64,000 nt of DNA, taken from assembly GCF_964340395.1 (NCBI RefSeq), contig NC_135549.1, forward strand, positions 22,161,342 to 22,225,341, in the 5' to 3' direction. Of this stretch, positions 11,106 through 48,497 are shown piece after piece. Source of the stretch: Glandiceps talaboti. Lineage: Eukaryota > Hemichordata > Enteropneusta > Spengelidae. The position numbers and the translations under genes are program-made. Below the pieces are notes generated by a model. The model was not told the origin of the DNA. It searched no databases and saw only the letters and a program-made list of their open reading frames with translations. Numbering within the stretch: position 1 is the stretch's first letter; every line of letters starts with the position of its first letter.

Positions 11106-11998
11106 ATTCACCCTCATAATTCTGGCATGCATCAATTGATTTCTACCAAACCTGGCATAAAGGTAACATACTATGTGAGACATGCATGTTTTAAGACCGA
11201 ATCAAGCATATCTGAATGGCAGCCATATTTGTTGTTAAATTTCACAATATGCATCATAACTCTATAGGTATAACATGTAGTGACTCCATTCAAGTGCCTA
11301 CACCCATATTATCAAAAATGAGCTTTCTATTAAGACCATGAGCTTTGACCTTGAAAATATTCTCTCTTTTTTCAAGGTGAAATACCCAAATTTGCTTTTT
11401 GAATAAAGTATTTCAAGTAATGATGATATTTTAATCATGTCTCGGTTTTTACTATGTGAGGCATATGTACATTACTTAATTTCACAACCTTGACCTGAAT
11501 AGCAAAATGGCGGCCATGTTTCTGACAGAGCACATTTTGCCAGTTATTGCCAAAAATTTCATACACATGGACCCCATTCAAGTGTCTATGCTCACATTGA
11601 TGATTCTAATGAGACATTTAACCTTTGACCTTGACAAACATTTTCAAGGTCAACTGAGCAAAAATTTTCTTTCTATATTAACTCAAGAAGTTGAATAAAC
11701 AAAGACTTCATTTAAATGTCTATACCCAAGGTCAGTATTTTTTTCATACCTTTGCCTTTGAATGCCAGCAAATAGCAAATTGATCTCGAGACACCATTCA
11801 GATTTCAATTTGCACAATAACTTTGCCATAAAACATACAAGTTGGAGGGGGCTATGTCTTCAATTGAAGGCTTGTTAGTAATCAGTTTAATTTGTATAGC
11901 CATTAATCAATGGCCATATATTTATAGCAGTCACTTGGTGTTTGCATAATTATATTAATCAGTTGGCCTATGTATATTAATCAATTGGCATATGCTTA
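9350..11998 (+). other. 3' flank of zinc-finger gene B, copy B of the duplication
   Basis: Matches 301-3,900 block by block: UTR-like DNA, about two ~120-bp units (10,480-10,750), a (TG)n run at 11,066-11,104, the interspersed-repeat-like segment 11,030-11,900, and two or three degenerate units of the 3,880-5,455 minisatellite at 11,940-11,995. The match ends where a LINE tail begins near 12,000. No gene seen. Confidence 0.75.
9807..9881. mobile_element. 75-bp inverted-repeat insertion (MITE-like)
   Basis: Ends are gctagacgtttgggc and gcccaaacagtctagc, which are inverted, with an inner cgaacgaagttcg palindrome. The paralogous site near 1,540 reads through without it, so it was probably inserted in copy B after the duplication. 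Confidence 0.65.
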
Positions 11999-11999
11999 T

Positions 12000-12910
12000 T
12001 ATTTATTTATTTATTTATTTATTAAGCCTTAACAAGAAGAGAAACAAAAAAACACAGTTCATGGCAATCGTACAATACAATACAATGTTAAAATGGCATT
12101 AACAACATGCTAAGAAAATGATAGCTCTGTGGACCCTTCGCATTTAAAAACTGACAGACACTGTCTGTCAACTCATCTGACATACGATATTTCTCAAGAC
12201 ATATTTAGAATATTACATGTCAAAGATATAGCGAAGAAATGAAACATTATTTTTGACACAAATTGCCCGAGTATGGGACAGTAAATCAGTGTGTCCCTTC
12301 AGCTTACCACAAAAATATAATGCATATTTAAAAGAGGAATGTAAAAACAACGTGCATGAGAATTATTACCAAAAATCGATTTCATCAGTTCAAGCGAACT
12401 GATTTCTACTGACTTTTCAATTTTTAATGCATACATTAATTGCATTCAGAAAAGGGTGCTTCTACAATATTATGAATGCCAAATGCAGCCTTAAGCAGTT
12501 TTGCCTAATTTTTTTCAGCCTCATTTCAAAGATGATTTAGATACATGTACACAGTTAATACCATATGTTAAAACTGATCTGATAGCAGCATTCCACATGT
12601 AAACTAACATATTACTATTATAAGAACAATTATTAAATCCAGCACTTTGAAATCCATAAAATGCCTTCCTGTGTTCATTTATTCTATTCGTAATGTGTTC
12701 GATTGGATTAGAACAGGAAAGTGAAACCCCTAAATAATTCACGCTGTCACACTGAGCAAGTCTTACACCATCCAGTAACCAATATGGATGAGGACTAAGT
12801 GTACACCAACCGAAGATGACACATTCTGTTTTTTGAGGATTAAATCGTAAACCATGATTAGTGATATATCTCTGTGCAACGTCAATCATATTTTGAAGCC
12901 CAGATTGAGT
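12000..12910 (-). mobile_element. 5'-truncated non-LTR retrotransposon, 3' end
   Basis: The minus-strand frame 12,889-12,521 encodes the C-terminal part of a LINE reverse transcriptase: the thumb-side motifs HGLRFNPQKTECVIFG, a SVNYLGV block and a NRINEHRKAFYGFQ block. The catalytic DD box lies upstream and is lost. Downstream sequence looks like a 3' UTR ending in an (AATA)n tail, seen as ttatttatttattt at 11,998-12,025 on the plus strand. The insertion interrupts the end of the duplicated block. Confidence 0.75.
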
Positions 12911-12944
12911 AACTATATATGTAATATATATAATATATAATTCA

Positions 12945-13022
12945 TATATAGTTTTGGTAGTTCTGGAACTCTTTCTTGGTTGTAACTCGGGGTTTCACGC
13001 ATAGTGCGATCATCAGACAACT
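12945..13022 (-). mobile_element. Terminal remnant of a Penelope-like element
   Basis: Read on the minus strand it gives 'gtctgatgatcgcactatgc', 'gtgaaaccccgagttacaac' and 'caagaaagagttcc'. This style of end (TGATGA plus a GTGAAAC core) flanks many Penelope-like elements from memory. No coding part is left here. The assignment is tentative. Confidence 0.4.
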
Positions 13023-13025
13023 TAA

Positions 13026-13113
<88 letters not shown>
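13026..13113. repeat. (AT)n microsatellite
   Basis: About 85 bp of uninterrupted alternating A and T. Confidence 0.95.
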
Positions 13114-13115
<2 letters not shown>

Positions 13116-16100
13116 TCACCAATATATTGGCTCGTAACGCGGCAAGCAAGGCAGTATTGACATTGTATCAGCATGATCAGGCTGCACGGATATAATGACG
13201 TCATGCAGTACTTCAAAACGAGGCCCCATTCATTTGATATTGATAGACCTTCATACTAGGGTCTATGAGTTAAGTTATGTAATCGGGTCGTATTATAGCA
13301 GTTGATGAAAGGATAGCTGGATAATTCCGATCAGTGGATTCAAAGTCAGTTATCATTTCAACCACACTCTCCATGAAAATACAGAGCATTGTTATTGACT
13401 GCGTTTCGGTCATGGCATCGCGGGTACAACCTATGACAAGCACTTAAAAGCACACAACAGGTATCGAGATGGTGGCGTCCTAGGTTGCTATGTCACTCCC
13501 ACACACAGGTACGTATGGAGACGTGAATACCTTAGATATTTAATGGTCTTGAATAATGCAAATTAACCAATACAATACAATGACACTTTGTTTGTGACTA
13601 GAACACTTGTATTGGGGCATTTTACACCTGAGAGACGGAGGAAAACGAAGTAAAAATCCATTTTGTTAACAATAACATCGAGTCAATGTTCAACCACGAA
13701 TGAAACAACAACAACACCAACAGCACGTGATTAATTCATTTCATGAACATTAGATTACCTAACAACTAGTGCTAGCGTTTGAGCAGTGAATTATTTATTA
13801 CCACTACTTCACAAGTACGCCAAGTACAAGTACCTGACTGTAACACTGTATAATTCACTGCCAAAATGGAATGTTCTAAAAAAAAATGACAAGGTGTAGT
13901 TAAAGCCGTCAAGAACAACAAACAAACATGTTGAAGAAACCAACACATGTTTACACACGAATAGCGCTGTGGTGTATTTTTCATGGTCACTCTGGTTGAA
14001 ACTGCAGACAAAGGTAACTTAAGGCTACTTTCACTCGAAGGTATTGTTATAACGAGCTACATGACCCTACCCGTAACAAGTCAGACGCAGCGAGAGTGTA
14101 TGAGTTTTTATTATATAGAAATGTACATGCATCAATGGTGGTGTCATGCTCCCCTACATACATGATCAGAACTTCTGAACCAATGATTTACAAATTATAC
14201 AACCACTAAATATCCCAGGTAACCTTTGCATGCTTTGGGGTCGACTGAATCAGATAAGATATGGGAGCTCGTAACATTATAAAAGCAACATTGCAACTAC
14301 CTCATTTGAGTACAATGTGCAAGGGTGCTTGAATAGTGTTTCCATAAAGGTTTATTTTGCGCAGTGGCATTTTCACAATTATGCTTCGTGTTTTGCGCAC
14401 CTGATAACAAAGAGTAAATTCTGTAATCAGAAAGAACCAGCAGGTAGCTTCAGACAGGCAGAAACACAGATACTACACGTACATGGACAGTTGATATGGA
14501 GTTATCAATCATGCTACATACCCATATTACAACTTCTAACTATGTGCTTATGATGAGCTTCGAAGCAATCATACACCGTGTTGCCCATCCACAGTTTTAG
14601 AAGAAAAACGCACAAATAAACAAAATATCAAATATGTTGTTCACTTTTTATGAATATAGTTTTAACAAAGATAACATTGCGGTGGATTTTTTTCCATTTT
14701 CGAACAAAATGTTGAAAATTTACATTCAAGATATTTGAATTGCTGAAGCATTAGCGATGACAGTCTGTGGCTTTATATTGTTTGGTTGTTACTTTTAATT
14801 TAAAGGGACACAGTCTGTATCTTTATGGTGTTTGGTTCTTACTTCTGTTACATTGTGAAATATTCTTAGTTTACTCCTACTACTAAAAGACAATGTATAA
14901 TATCAAATGCCTTGTAGAACTGACGCCAAGAATGTATTTTATGATGTAAAAATGATATAGTTTAAAATCGTGTTTTTTTTTGGAGGTACCAATAAATTAG
15001 AAATACACCAAAGTTGTCACTCTTAAACCTCTTTATACACATCTAACCACCTCTCATATTAAGTCAATGAACTCAGATTTGTTCCTGACTAAGTGCAGCT
15101 GTAATTGTGTGTATTACTTGCATATGGACTCTGAGTTTGCATGTTTATGAAATATGTACTATGAGTTTGTATGTTTGTGAAATATCTACTCTGAATATGT
15201 AACTTGAAGTTTGCTAAATATGTACTCTAAATCTGTAAGTTTGCTAGTGTACGAATGTTTGCGAAATATGTACTCTAAATTTGTATGATTGTGAACTATG
15301 TACTGTTATGTGTGTATGTGTGTATGTGTTATGTGTTTTGTGTAATATGTAAGCTTAAATCTGAATTTAGCCAAGAACCATCAATTATATCAGAGACAGT
15401 GGCGCATTATTTTATCTCGTGGACTTTGAAGAACCGTTGATAAGAAAAGCTATAGATCCTTTCATTTACAATTTAATATGTAGCAGACAATAGTGATCAC
15501 ATTAAGTGTGGATTAAACACTATGGAGACTACGTCACGAGCTACCACACTAATGACGCCATTGAACCCATGGGTAAACTGATAATTACGAATGACGTGGG
15601 TCGATTAATTGCCTATTCAAAGACCTCTTTTCTTAAAGTACCCCTCAATGTGGACTTGCTCAACCTGGAGTGGAGTTCATTGGTTATCTTAAAAATGTAT
15701 ACACTGGCACTATTATTTTAAGTGATATAAAAAATCACTAAGTTATTAAGTTCACCGGGTACAGCCATTTTGATGTGTTTGTAGAATGTCTTGGTAACGC
15801 GATTTGACATTGATTTAATATTGGTCAGAAAAGCCTTCACCACACGTCATGGACCAGAATTGATACATAATACATTGTATGCGTATTGCAACGGCGTGTG
15901 AAAGCCATTCTTGCAAACCAGAGCTGATATATTTTTTCCTGACACTGGGAAACATCCCTCTTGATGGGTGCGTTTTGGACGTAAAAGAGGTCGTGGTTTA
16001 ATACGACGATGGTGAAAGCGAAATAAGGTGTACTGCTACAAGGCAAACGGGGTTTCCTTGGTGTTTCATTCGTGCGGACATGACATGTTTTACATATATA

Positions 16101-16582
16101 ATCGGGCAACTTCAAATTCAAAATAAACAATAGAAGACAGTACTACAGAACACACGTGGGATGTAGAAGGCTGAGACAAGTAATCATCATTATATTGCTT
16201 ATCAGTAAAATCATTAAGTCATGTGCAATCGTTTCTGCAGAATCCTGTTTCTACCGCACTGTAGAAGATCTAGAACAACATGCTTAATCACATTTCAATG
16301 TAATTTGGTATACGGATCTTGCTCTGCTTATGTGGTACGTCTTTATGTCAAAAAAAAACAAAGCCCCCCAAAACACGCACCTAAACTAAAAACAAATATA
16401 GTGTCACATGAGCTTTTAAAAACGCCAAGGTAACTCTGTCCAGTAAAAACTCAGTCCACCGATGTTGAATATAATTGCCTAATCATACATCACGTTTTTC
16501 ATCATATATTCATCTTTTGGCATACAGATTTCTAAGAGAGGTTTCTATGTGAGTTGGTGAGCCAACCAACCAATCACAAGCC
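13114..16582. other. Intergenic, no recognisable gene
   Basis: The short reading frames in this stretch have no recognisable domain or convincing splice context. A degenerate ~36-bp tandem repeat lies at about 15,115-15,310 (variants of 'tatgtactctgaatttgtat' plus 'gtttgtgaaa'). A ~57-bp duplicated block ('acagtctgt..ttgttacttt') lies at about 14,760-14,850. Confidence 0.6.
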
Positions 16583-42039
<25,457 letters not shown>

Positions 42040-42124
42040 ATCGCTACACCACAACCCACATTCGACAAATTTAACAACTGATAACAGAGTTCCATAAGGG
42101 GGCGGGGGGTGGGGGGTTGCCTTT

Positions 42125-42130
42125 AATAAA
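42125..42130 (+). promoter_or_regulatory. Candidate polyadenylation signal of the NWD-like gene
   Basis: AATAAA about 86 nt after the proposed TGA at 42,037-42,039. The short distance is reasonable for a 3' UTR. Confidence 0.4.
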
Positions 42131-43479
42131 GATAACAAAATTTGAATAGAATTCATCTTATGCATAGAAAATCACAACAGCTAATTTTCAATGATTCTGC
42201 TACATGCTACCTCTCTGACTTGGTGCTAAAAATGCTAAATCTTGCTTGGAGGAGCCCAGTTTGTCATTGGGGTGAGGCATCACGGGTACGGTATGTTATG
42301 AGCTTCACACCACTTACCCATGATGCCTTTCCCCGGCCTACATCAGGTCTCCTCTATTCCAGATTTACCCATTGTTTTGTAACTCTATTTCATAGAGGTC
42401 GCTTGATGCAGGGTCTGATGAACATGACCTTTCTTGGCTTCATAAGCATGAAAAGTACTTCTTATGCAAGGTCTGTCTCAATTGTGTTCGCCCTTTTCAA
42501 AAGGAGAGGTATTAACCATCATTTACATGGAAGTATTATTCCATGGCAAGCACAAGAATTATACAACACTAGTCAGAAAGTAATGTACATAGATTCCTAT
42601 TCATTGTCAATTTTTTTTATATCAAGATATACATAAATGTAAAATACGCACAACACAAATGGAATAAAGGAAAAACTTGTGTAACCGGTTTGATATGCAT
42701 TCCTGTTGAACTATTCTGACACATACATCTGAAGTTGACCTATAACACCTATAACCTTAGCAACAAGCAGTTTCCCCATTTGATCTTCTCTTTGCTCAGT
42801 TCCCACAATATCTATCAAGAATGTAACAAGAAATAACAAAACTTTATCACAAAAAGCAAAGTGCCCCTTAACCTTTCATTACTGTGGCACGTTGTTTGTA
42901 TTTTGATTTTCGATTCTAGTTTCAAAAAAAACGATATTTCACACCCCAAAACTAAATTCCAAAATCGCAAATAATTCTAAATGTTGGTTGCTTAGTACAA
43001 ATTCATAGTTTGATATTACCTCTAAGAAAGAATCGTGTTCTCTAAATATATTAGGATTTCACTTAGACGTCGTTAGTCACACACCTATTTCCTCCAATGT
43101 AAATCTGATTCTTATTCTGAGACCAACTTTATCCATGTTGTACGCTAAAATCTAGCCTAGCGATAACCATGCTGTCCATTTATGATTATTTTCCCACTGA
43201 ATGCGATGTTCAAGAACGTTATACTTCAAGCTAATGTTTCAGGAATGGCGTGCAAGTGAACTGGAAAAAACCATAAATGGATTTCTTATTATAAAACTAT
43301 GTCTTTGTTGTAGGGAAGATGTCCCTTCGTGTCTAATTTAACAAATTATTGATTCAAGCCATGAAAAGTGTAAAATATATTCATTCTATGCAGACAGACC
43401 AGGAGTAAAGCTATCTGCTCTGGCGATGCTACACCGGTGATGAATAGACAGAACTAATTTAAAGCTGTTGTGTAGCCAT

Positions 43480-44000
43480 TGTACTACAATAGTAGAACAT
43501 GACAAAGAAGCTCTTGTCATAAAGCAAAATAAACTGAAGGGTGAAATCAAAATGACAGAATTGTATACTTAAATGTATGAACAATTTTGAAAAGAAATTT
43601 ACATTCAATTTGTTAGACATGGAGATGAAATTGCCCTTACGTTATGGGAATCACCAAAATGATACAATGCTGTCTGTCCGTGACGGTGCAGGCTATATTT
43701 ATTTATTTTGTCATTTCACATTTTTGTCCCATTCTGCTGGTATCCGGGTATGTTAAATTTACCCCCAAAAAACATATTGACTGTCTTTTCATTGTGGTGT
43801 AATCTGTTTTCGTCTATTACGTGTACACGTATCTGACTTCTGACGTTTATGAAGCGAAAAATAATGGCTTTCTAAAATTGCTATTTTAAACTAATTGATT
43901 CAGAAACCCTTCTTCTGCAACCAACCAGCCAAAAACGAATGAAAAATGCTAAGGTAATTCCGAAATGACATTTGTTTTTGTGATTAATTTTGACATTTAT
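43480..44000. repeat. Dispersed ~500-bp repeat, copy 1
   Basis: Shares, in inverted order, blocks with 53,480-53,975: 'gaagctcttgtcataaag', 'acaattttgaaaagaaattt', 'ttcattgtggtgtaatctg', 'cagaaacccttcttc', and 'ccgaaatgacatttg'. It is probably a transposon relic; no coding sequence or clear termini. Confidence 0.75.
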
Positions 44001-44114
44001 GATTACTGATACAAGTAGCTATATGATTACAGTAAAGACAAACTTCATTTCTAGAGATACGTGTCTCCGTACAATTTAGTAATTTCGAATACGAACGACT
44101 GAAACAATATAAAT

Positions 44115-44141
44115 AAATAGGCAGGCAGGCAGGCAGGCAGG

Positions 44142-44181
<40 letters not shown>

Positions 44182-44220
44182 TAGATAGATAGATAGATAG
44201 ATAGATAAATAAATAAATAG
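44115..44220. repeat. (GGCA)n(GACA)n(GATA)n(AATA)n compound microsatellite
   Basis: Four tetranucleotide blocks follow each other, each differing from the next by one base, as expected from stepwise mutation and slippage. Confidence 0.95.
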
Positions 44221-45964
44221 AATTAATCTGCTGCCATAAATTTAGAAATACGTTTGTCTGTGATTTCCGAAAAAGGACATAAGCGTCATGCCAATGTCTG
44301 TAAGTTGGTTAGACATAGAAAAAGTAGTCTTCTCAAGGATCCCATTTGTTTGACTAAAGTCTTGATTTGTTTGTTTGTCGGTCGGTCGGTCGAAATACCA
44401 AATAATTTAAGCTTATGTGCAATGGCGCAAACAAAGTCAAACCACCTACGTTTTCTAGATGATAATGTAGTCGTGGTGTCATCGGATTTGTCAAGTAAAA
44501 CAATATGTTTGGCCATGACTCTCACTAGGAACAAAATTTCTTCAGCGGTGTCGTGAAAAGAATTCAATAAAATTTGAATAACACCTGCAGAAAGAAGACT
44601 TTTTGGATTTGCAGGGGTTAATAAAAACAAGAACCGAATTTCGAAATGGCATTTGTGTTTGTGATTAATGATACAAATAACTATATATCCTTTACAGTAA
44701 AGACAACTTTGTATGTCTTCATTTCATTGGCTAAACTTGTGTTGGGTTTTTAAAAAAACAACAGTTTCCTTTGCTAGTAATTTAACGGCAACACCAGTTT
44801 TAAACTGAATGCCTTCCGTAAGGGTATAGTCTTGCAATTTCATGATTTATACAAGAAATTTAGCTCTATATCTGTGTTTTTTTCAAGTCCCAATGAACGT
44901 TAGTTGTCAAAACATGTTGTTCAAATGCCCACCTCGTATTCTCAAAACAGGAAAGCTTGCCATCCTCGACTTCACTCGGTTTTCGTGATCCCCTACATAC
45001 CCAGGAAATGCACACCCGTTTCCATGGCAAATAATAAACGAAATTCAAACCCACACAACATTGCTATAATTACGCATCAGAAAGTTTACATACTTCATGG
45101 TAAGCATCGTAACAGTTTAACAACTTTAATACTGTGAAGTGATACGGTATTATTGAGTAAAGTGTATTCCTATTTAATTTGGACCAACAGACGTCTGCTC
45201 CAAATCCTATAAGTTTCTAATTCTGCTTCCAATTTCATCAACTTTGTCACATATAGTTTTTGTCGCACTAACACAACCATTGGCATGTGTGTGTTGAACT
45301 TCCTTCTGTCTCACCACGAGTTTTAATACAGGTCGGTTTGGCTACTCGTCGCATGTAGACTTTTTCACACTCCTTTAATCACTACGGGAAAATTGTCAAG
45401 ATTTTGTTGTACACTAATTATATAGAGAGGTCAATGTATAGGTCACCAGTTTTGATACTTTGTTGCGAAATTTTCTTCGTAGGCTAGGCTTTTAGGCAAC
45501 GTTTCCTGACCAGATCACAACTGATTACTTTAGTAACCTTTGACCTTTATAGTGACATCACAGAACGCTATAATGACTTGACTTCATCTAAAACACGTCA
45601 TTGATTCTAAATAGACATGAAGATGCTCTGAGATACATGGTTAAAAATATTGTACTTTAAAATTTCAAGCCACAACAAACATATTGCGCTGTGTCCAGTG
45701 CAATTGTATGCCAAGCTAAGAGTTGAAGAAGAAGAAGAAGAAGAAGAAGAAGAAGAAGAAGAAGAAGACTATTAAATTTGACCTCAAGTTAAGCAGCTGT
45801 TCTTGAAGGAGTAGCACATCATGGTAACCTATCCGCTTATTTCTTTATCAGAATGTATAACAAGATATCTCTTTAAAATTACCTCCACAAAGCGAACACT
45901 AGATTCCACATACGACATGACTGATTTAGGGTGTTCCTATGTCTACAGTCAGTCTTATGAAGGC

Positions 45965-46927
45965 CTACGTGGTGATTTGTACATCTACCGAGTTGCTTTT
46001 ACAAGATAAACTTTGTCTAATACGCATTCGTATGTCTTTAAACATACAGACGTGTAAGACTGGACTTATAAGTCCAGTAAAAATCATTACAATTAAACGA
46101 ACATAGAGTTGTGATTCCATGTGCCTATGCTGAATGGTAAAAGTGAACAAACTACATAAAGTTATAAAGGAAGCATAGGCAAAATTCATAAGCACCGATT
46201 CTCGTGCGACCCTCACCACGTCAGGATGTAGATTTGGGCTTGATTGGTGATCTGTCGTTCCCTGTACGTTGATGCGTTGATGTTGTATACGTAAGGTCCG
46301 CAAGATTTTAATATTGACATACAAGATTATAGTTAAGGGTGCCACGAAAAGCATAACACACATAAATGTACGCATACCTGGTCTCGGATACATCTGTCGG
46401 TTACAAATGTCATCGCCCGACATTGTAAAGACTGGTATCATTGGGAGTAGGAGCGCTATACACCAAGATACTACAACAGCAATGACTACGTTCTTGTTAT
46501 TTACATAATTCAGGTACATGGTTGGATACTGAATGTAATAAAACTTCTCAACTGACATCAGTACGATTGTTATGTTGTTTTCCATCAATAAACTGGTACT
46601 CAGTAAAACTAATAGTACTCTAAATCCGCAGACGTTTTGTGGTGTGACAAATAATACCATGTGAACAGCTGCTACGATGCCAAGCAACAGGTTGGCCATG
46701 CTTAAGTTAACCAAGAAGCAACTGTGACGTTTCTTCCTCAGTGTTTTACACGTAACCACAACGATGATTACTCCTATATTAGTAAGAATGGCAAGTACGG
46801 AAAGCAAAGTCAGAATGATGTCCAATCCGTTCAGCTCAGCACTATTTACAACAAAAGGATTCTCAAAAGTCACATTTCTAATGAATGAATCATTTGTGGA
46901 TATATTTGAAGCAAGCTGATGATCCAT
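45965..46927 (-). CDS. Class A (rhodopsin-like) GPCR with atypical core motifs
   Basis: Single exon, 320 residues. The extracellular N-terminus has three N-glycosylation sequons (NIS, NDS, NVT). Seven hydrophobic segments follow: TM1 with LTNIGVIIVV (Asn 1.50), TM2 NLSMANLLLG, TM3 ending SVEKFYYIQYP, TM4 with VVSWCIALLLP (Trp 4.50), TM5 with VAPLTIILYV (Pro 5.50, Tyr 5.58), TM6 FAYASFITLCSLF, TM7 LISPVLHVCM, then a short Ser/Asn-rich tail. By alignment, Asp 2.50 is Asn, DRY is EKF, the TM6 CWxP is missing and NPxxY is SPVLH. It is a plasma-membrane receptor by family; ligand unknown and subfamily not assignable. The frame is intact, so it is probably functional, although sodium-site and G-protein-switch residues are altered. 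Confidence 0.85.
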   Translation of the reverse strand: MDHQLASNISTNDSFIRNVTFENPFVVNSAELNGLDIILTLLSVLAILTNIGVIIVVVTCKTLRKKRHSCFLVNLSMANLLLGIVAAVHMVLFVTPQNVCGFRVLLVLLSTSLLMENNITIVLMSVEKFYYIQYPTMYLNYVNNKNVVIAVVVSWCIALLLPMIPVFTMSGDDICNRQMYPRPGMRTFMCVMLFVAPLTIILYVNIKILRTLRIQHQRINVQGTTDHQSSPNLHPDVVRVARESVLMNFAYASFITLCSLFTFTIQHRHMESQLYVRLIVMIFTGLISPVLHVCMFKDIRMRIRQSLSCKSNSVDVQITT

Positions 46928-47850
46928 GTTGTAAACGATGTTATTCTATGATGTTCTACGGCAGAGATTGGATTTTGTATGATGACTAAATACATTATAT
47001 TTATATAGCGTAATCAAATGATTTATTCATATGGGAAGCAGGAAATGATATTCAACCGTAGGAGGTGTGCACATGAGAGAATATCCACAGACAAAGAAGG
47101 CAATCCCCATAGGGGGAGGGACACTGAATCGAATGCCCTTGCACAGACGGCCAATGTCGGCAGCCCAAGTGAACCTGGCACACAGTACCATACATATAAA
47201 CCTGGAACCCGAGACAGTTTTAATATGGGAGTTGGTTACACGTGACTTTTCCCTTTTATACTAATGTCAAAACACCTGGGTTGCCACACACAATAGGGAA
47301 CTTGCAATCCAAACTGAGCATGCTCAGACGCAAAGGACTATGGGTTTATCTGTGGTTATCGCAATACCTAATCTGGAGCTACCGATAAAATAAACCTCCC
47401 ACAAAGGTCAGGGTGACTATGAATTGATTATTTGTGGTTACAAACAATGTATCAACATTGTTTACAATGCTAATTGATCAGTATTTATTATCACATTTCC
47501 CATGATGCAGCATTCAACATGGCGGGTTTTCAAGTTCCGTATTGGATGATTCTAATTGCCATCAGATGTCCTTCATATATATGCAAATTCAATCAAGTTG
47601 TTTATCTACTGTCCAGTCATCTATCGAAATGTATTATGCTAATTTACTACTTCATCTTCATTTTTCGATACCTCTCTTTTCAATTCTTCCATTTTTACCT
47701 CCCATAAGGGTACGGGAGGTATTAAAAGGGGAATGTCTGTCTGTCTGTGTGTCTGTGTGTCTGTGTCATCATTTTCTAAAAATCGGCTGGCTCAATTGTA
47801 ATGAAATTTGGAATATATAATCTTTAGGGTAATGGCATTAAACAAACTCC
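46928..47850. other. Intergenic between GPCR and DIRS gag remnant
   Basis: No supported gene. Near 47,700 there is a small inverted block (cctcccataagggtacgggagg) followed by a GTCT/GTGT-rich tract, a layout resembling an interspersed-repeat end. Confidence 0.45.
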
Positions 47851-47852
47851 AA

Positions 47853-48343
47853 CATGGCAGCCAGCCACGCCATTGTAACAGACCAACAGACAAATGTGAA
47901 ACTCTCAGAGAAAGATGATGATATCGATACCAGGGCACGAAATATGCCCAGAAATGAAGACGGTACCGAGGATTGAAATGATTTCGAGTCTGACAATGGT
48001 ATGGATCAATTCTTGGAAAAGCTAAACGATCAGGAGGAAATCGGAAATGGGCCAAACTCTGCAGATGTTACCGACTCGGGGGGAAGTCAGAACCAAGGGA
48101 TGGCAGTGACATTACATTGCTAGCTGAACTCAGCAAGCTGTATGATATAGAGGGCGAATGCAGCCCAGCTGTAAATCAAGCAGTAGCAGATATAGTGAAC
48201 AAAGTGCTTCATACTCAGCTTTCAGATGACAATGTCAAACGCAACGCCACCGTCCCCAAAATTTGGACAATCTCGGGGTAACTAGAGTAAATGAAGCGAT
48301 CTGGACACAGCTGAATAAAACGGCTAAGACAAAGGACATCATT
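47853..48343 (+). pseudogene. Decayed DIRS-like retrotransposon gag
   Basis: Translation across frame changes gives MAASHAIVTDQQTNVKL..., then ELSKLYDIEGECSPAVNQAV and VADIVNKVLHTQLSDDNVKR, then GVTRVNEAIWTQLNKTAKTK. The order (an 'AVNQAVADIVNK' helix, then 'V.RVN.EIW..L...AKT.D') is the layout of the capsid-like ORF of DIRS-type tyrosine-recombinase elements as I know it. A stop after NEDGTED and at least two frameshifts show it is dead. A short GPCR fragment follows immediately in the same orientation. Confidence 0.65.
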
Positions 48344-48344
48344 G

Positions 48345-48497
48345 GCACTCTTAGCTATCACCTTATATGTTACTACTCAAATCTTGCGGCCCATACGTAT
48401 ACAACATCAACGCATCAATGTACAGAGAACAACAAATCACCAATCAAGCCCAAATCTATATCCTGGTGAGCTGAGGGTCGCACGAGAATCGTGCTGT
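48345..48497 (+). pseudogene. Fragment of the class A GPCR (third intracellular loop region), inverted
   Basis: About 150 bp match the reverse complement of 46,190-46,340, the TM5-to-TM6 part of the intact GPCR. Shared blocks include aaatcttgcgg, acgtatacaacatcaacgca, aatcaccaatcaagcccaaa and gagggtcgcacgagaatcg. Small indels disrupt the frame and produce a premature TGA. Similarity ends abruptly at both sides: the gag remnant on the left, unrelated sequence after 'gaatcgtgct' on the right. Confidence 0.8.

Larger units (their letters stand above)
42131..45964. other. Intergenic, repeat-rich, no recognisable gene
   Basis: Contains a 20-bp imperfect inverted repeat (ggggtgaggcatcacgggta / tacccatgatgcctttcccc, 42,269-42,335), a dispersed repeat (43,480-44,000), a compound tetranucleotide tract (44,115-44,220), a second partial copy of the block at 43,961-44,060 at 44,637-44,725, and a (GAA)n tract at 45,727-45,770. 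The open frame 42,142-42,636 has no recognisable domain. Confidence 0.55.

Noticed and set aside
42142-42636. 164-residue plus-strand frame
   Set aside because: No recognisable domain, low-complexity-free but unremarkable composition, no splice or transcript support, and it lies just after the last exon of the NWD-like gene.
44254-44630. Overlapping frames on both strands of 100-114 residues
   Set aside because: Next to a microsatellite and within dispersed-repeat sequence; neither translation shows a known domain.
47018-47264. Short plus-strand frames upstream of the class A GPCR
   Set aside because: Lie in the probable promoter region of the minus-strand receptor and have no recognisable features.
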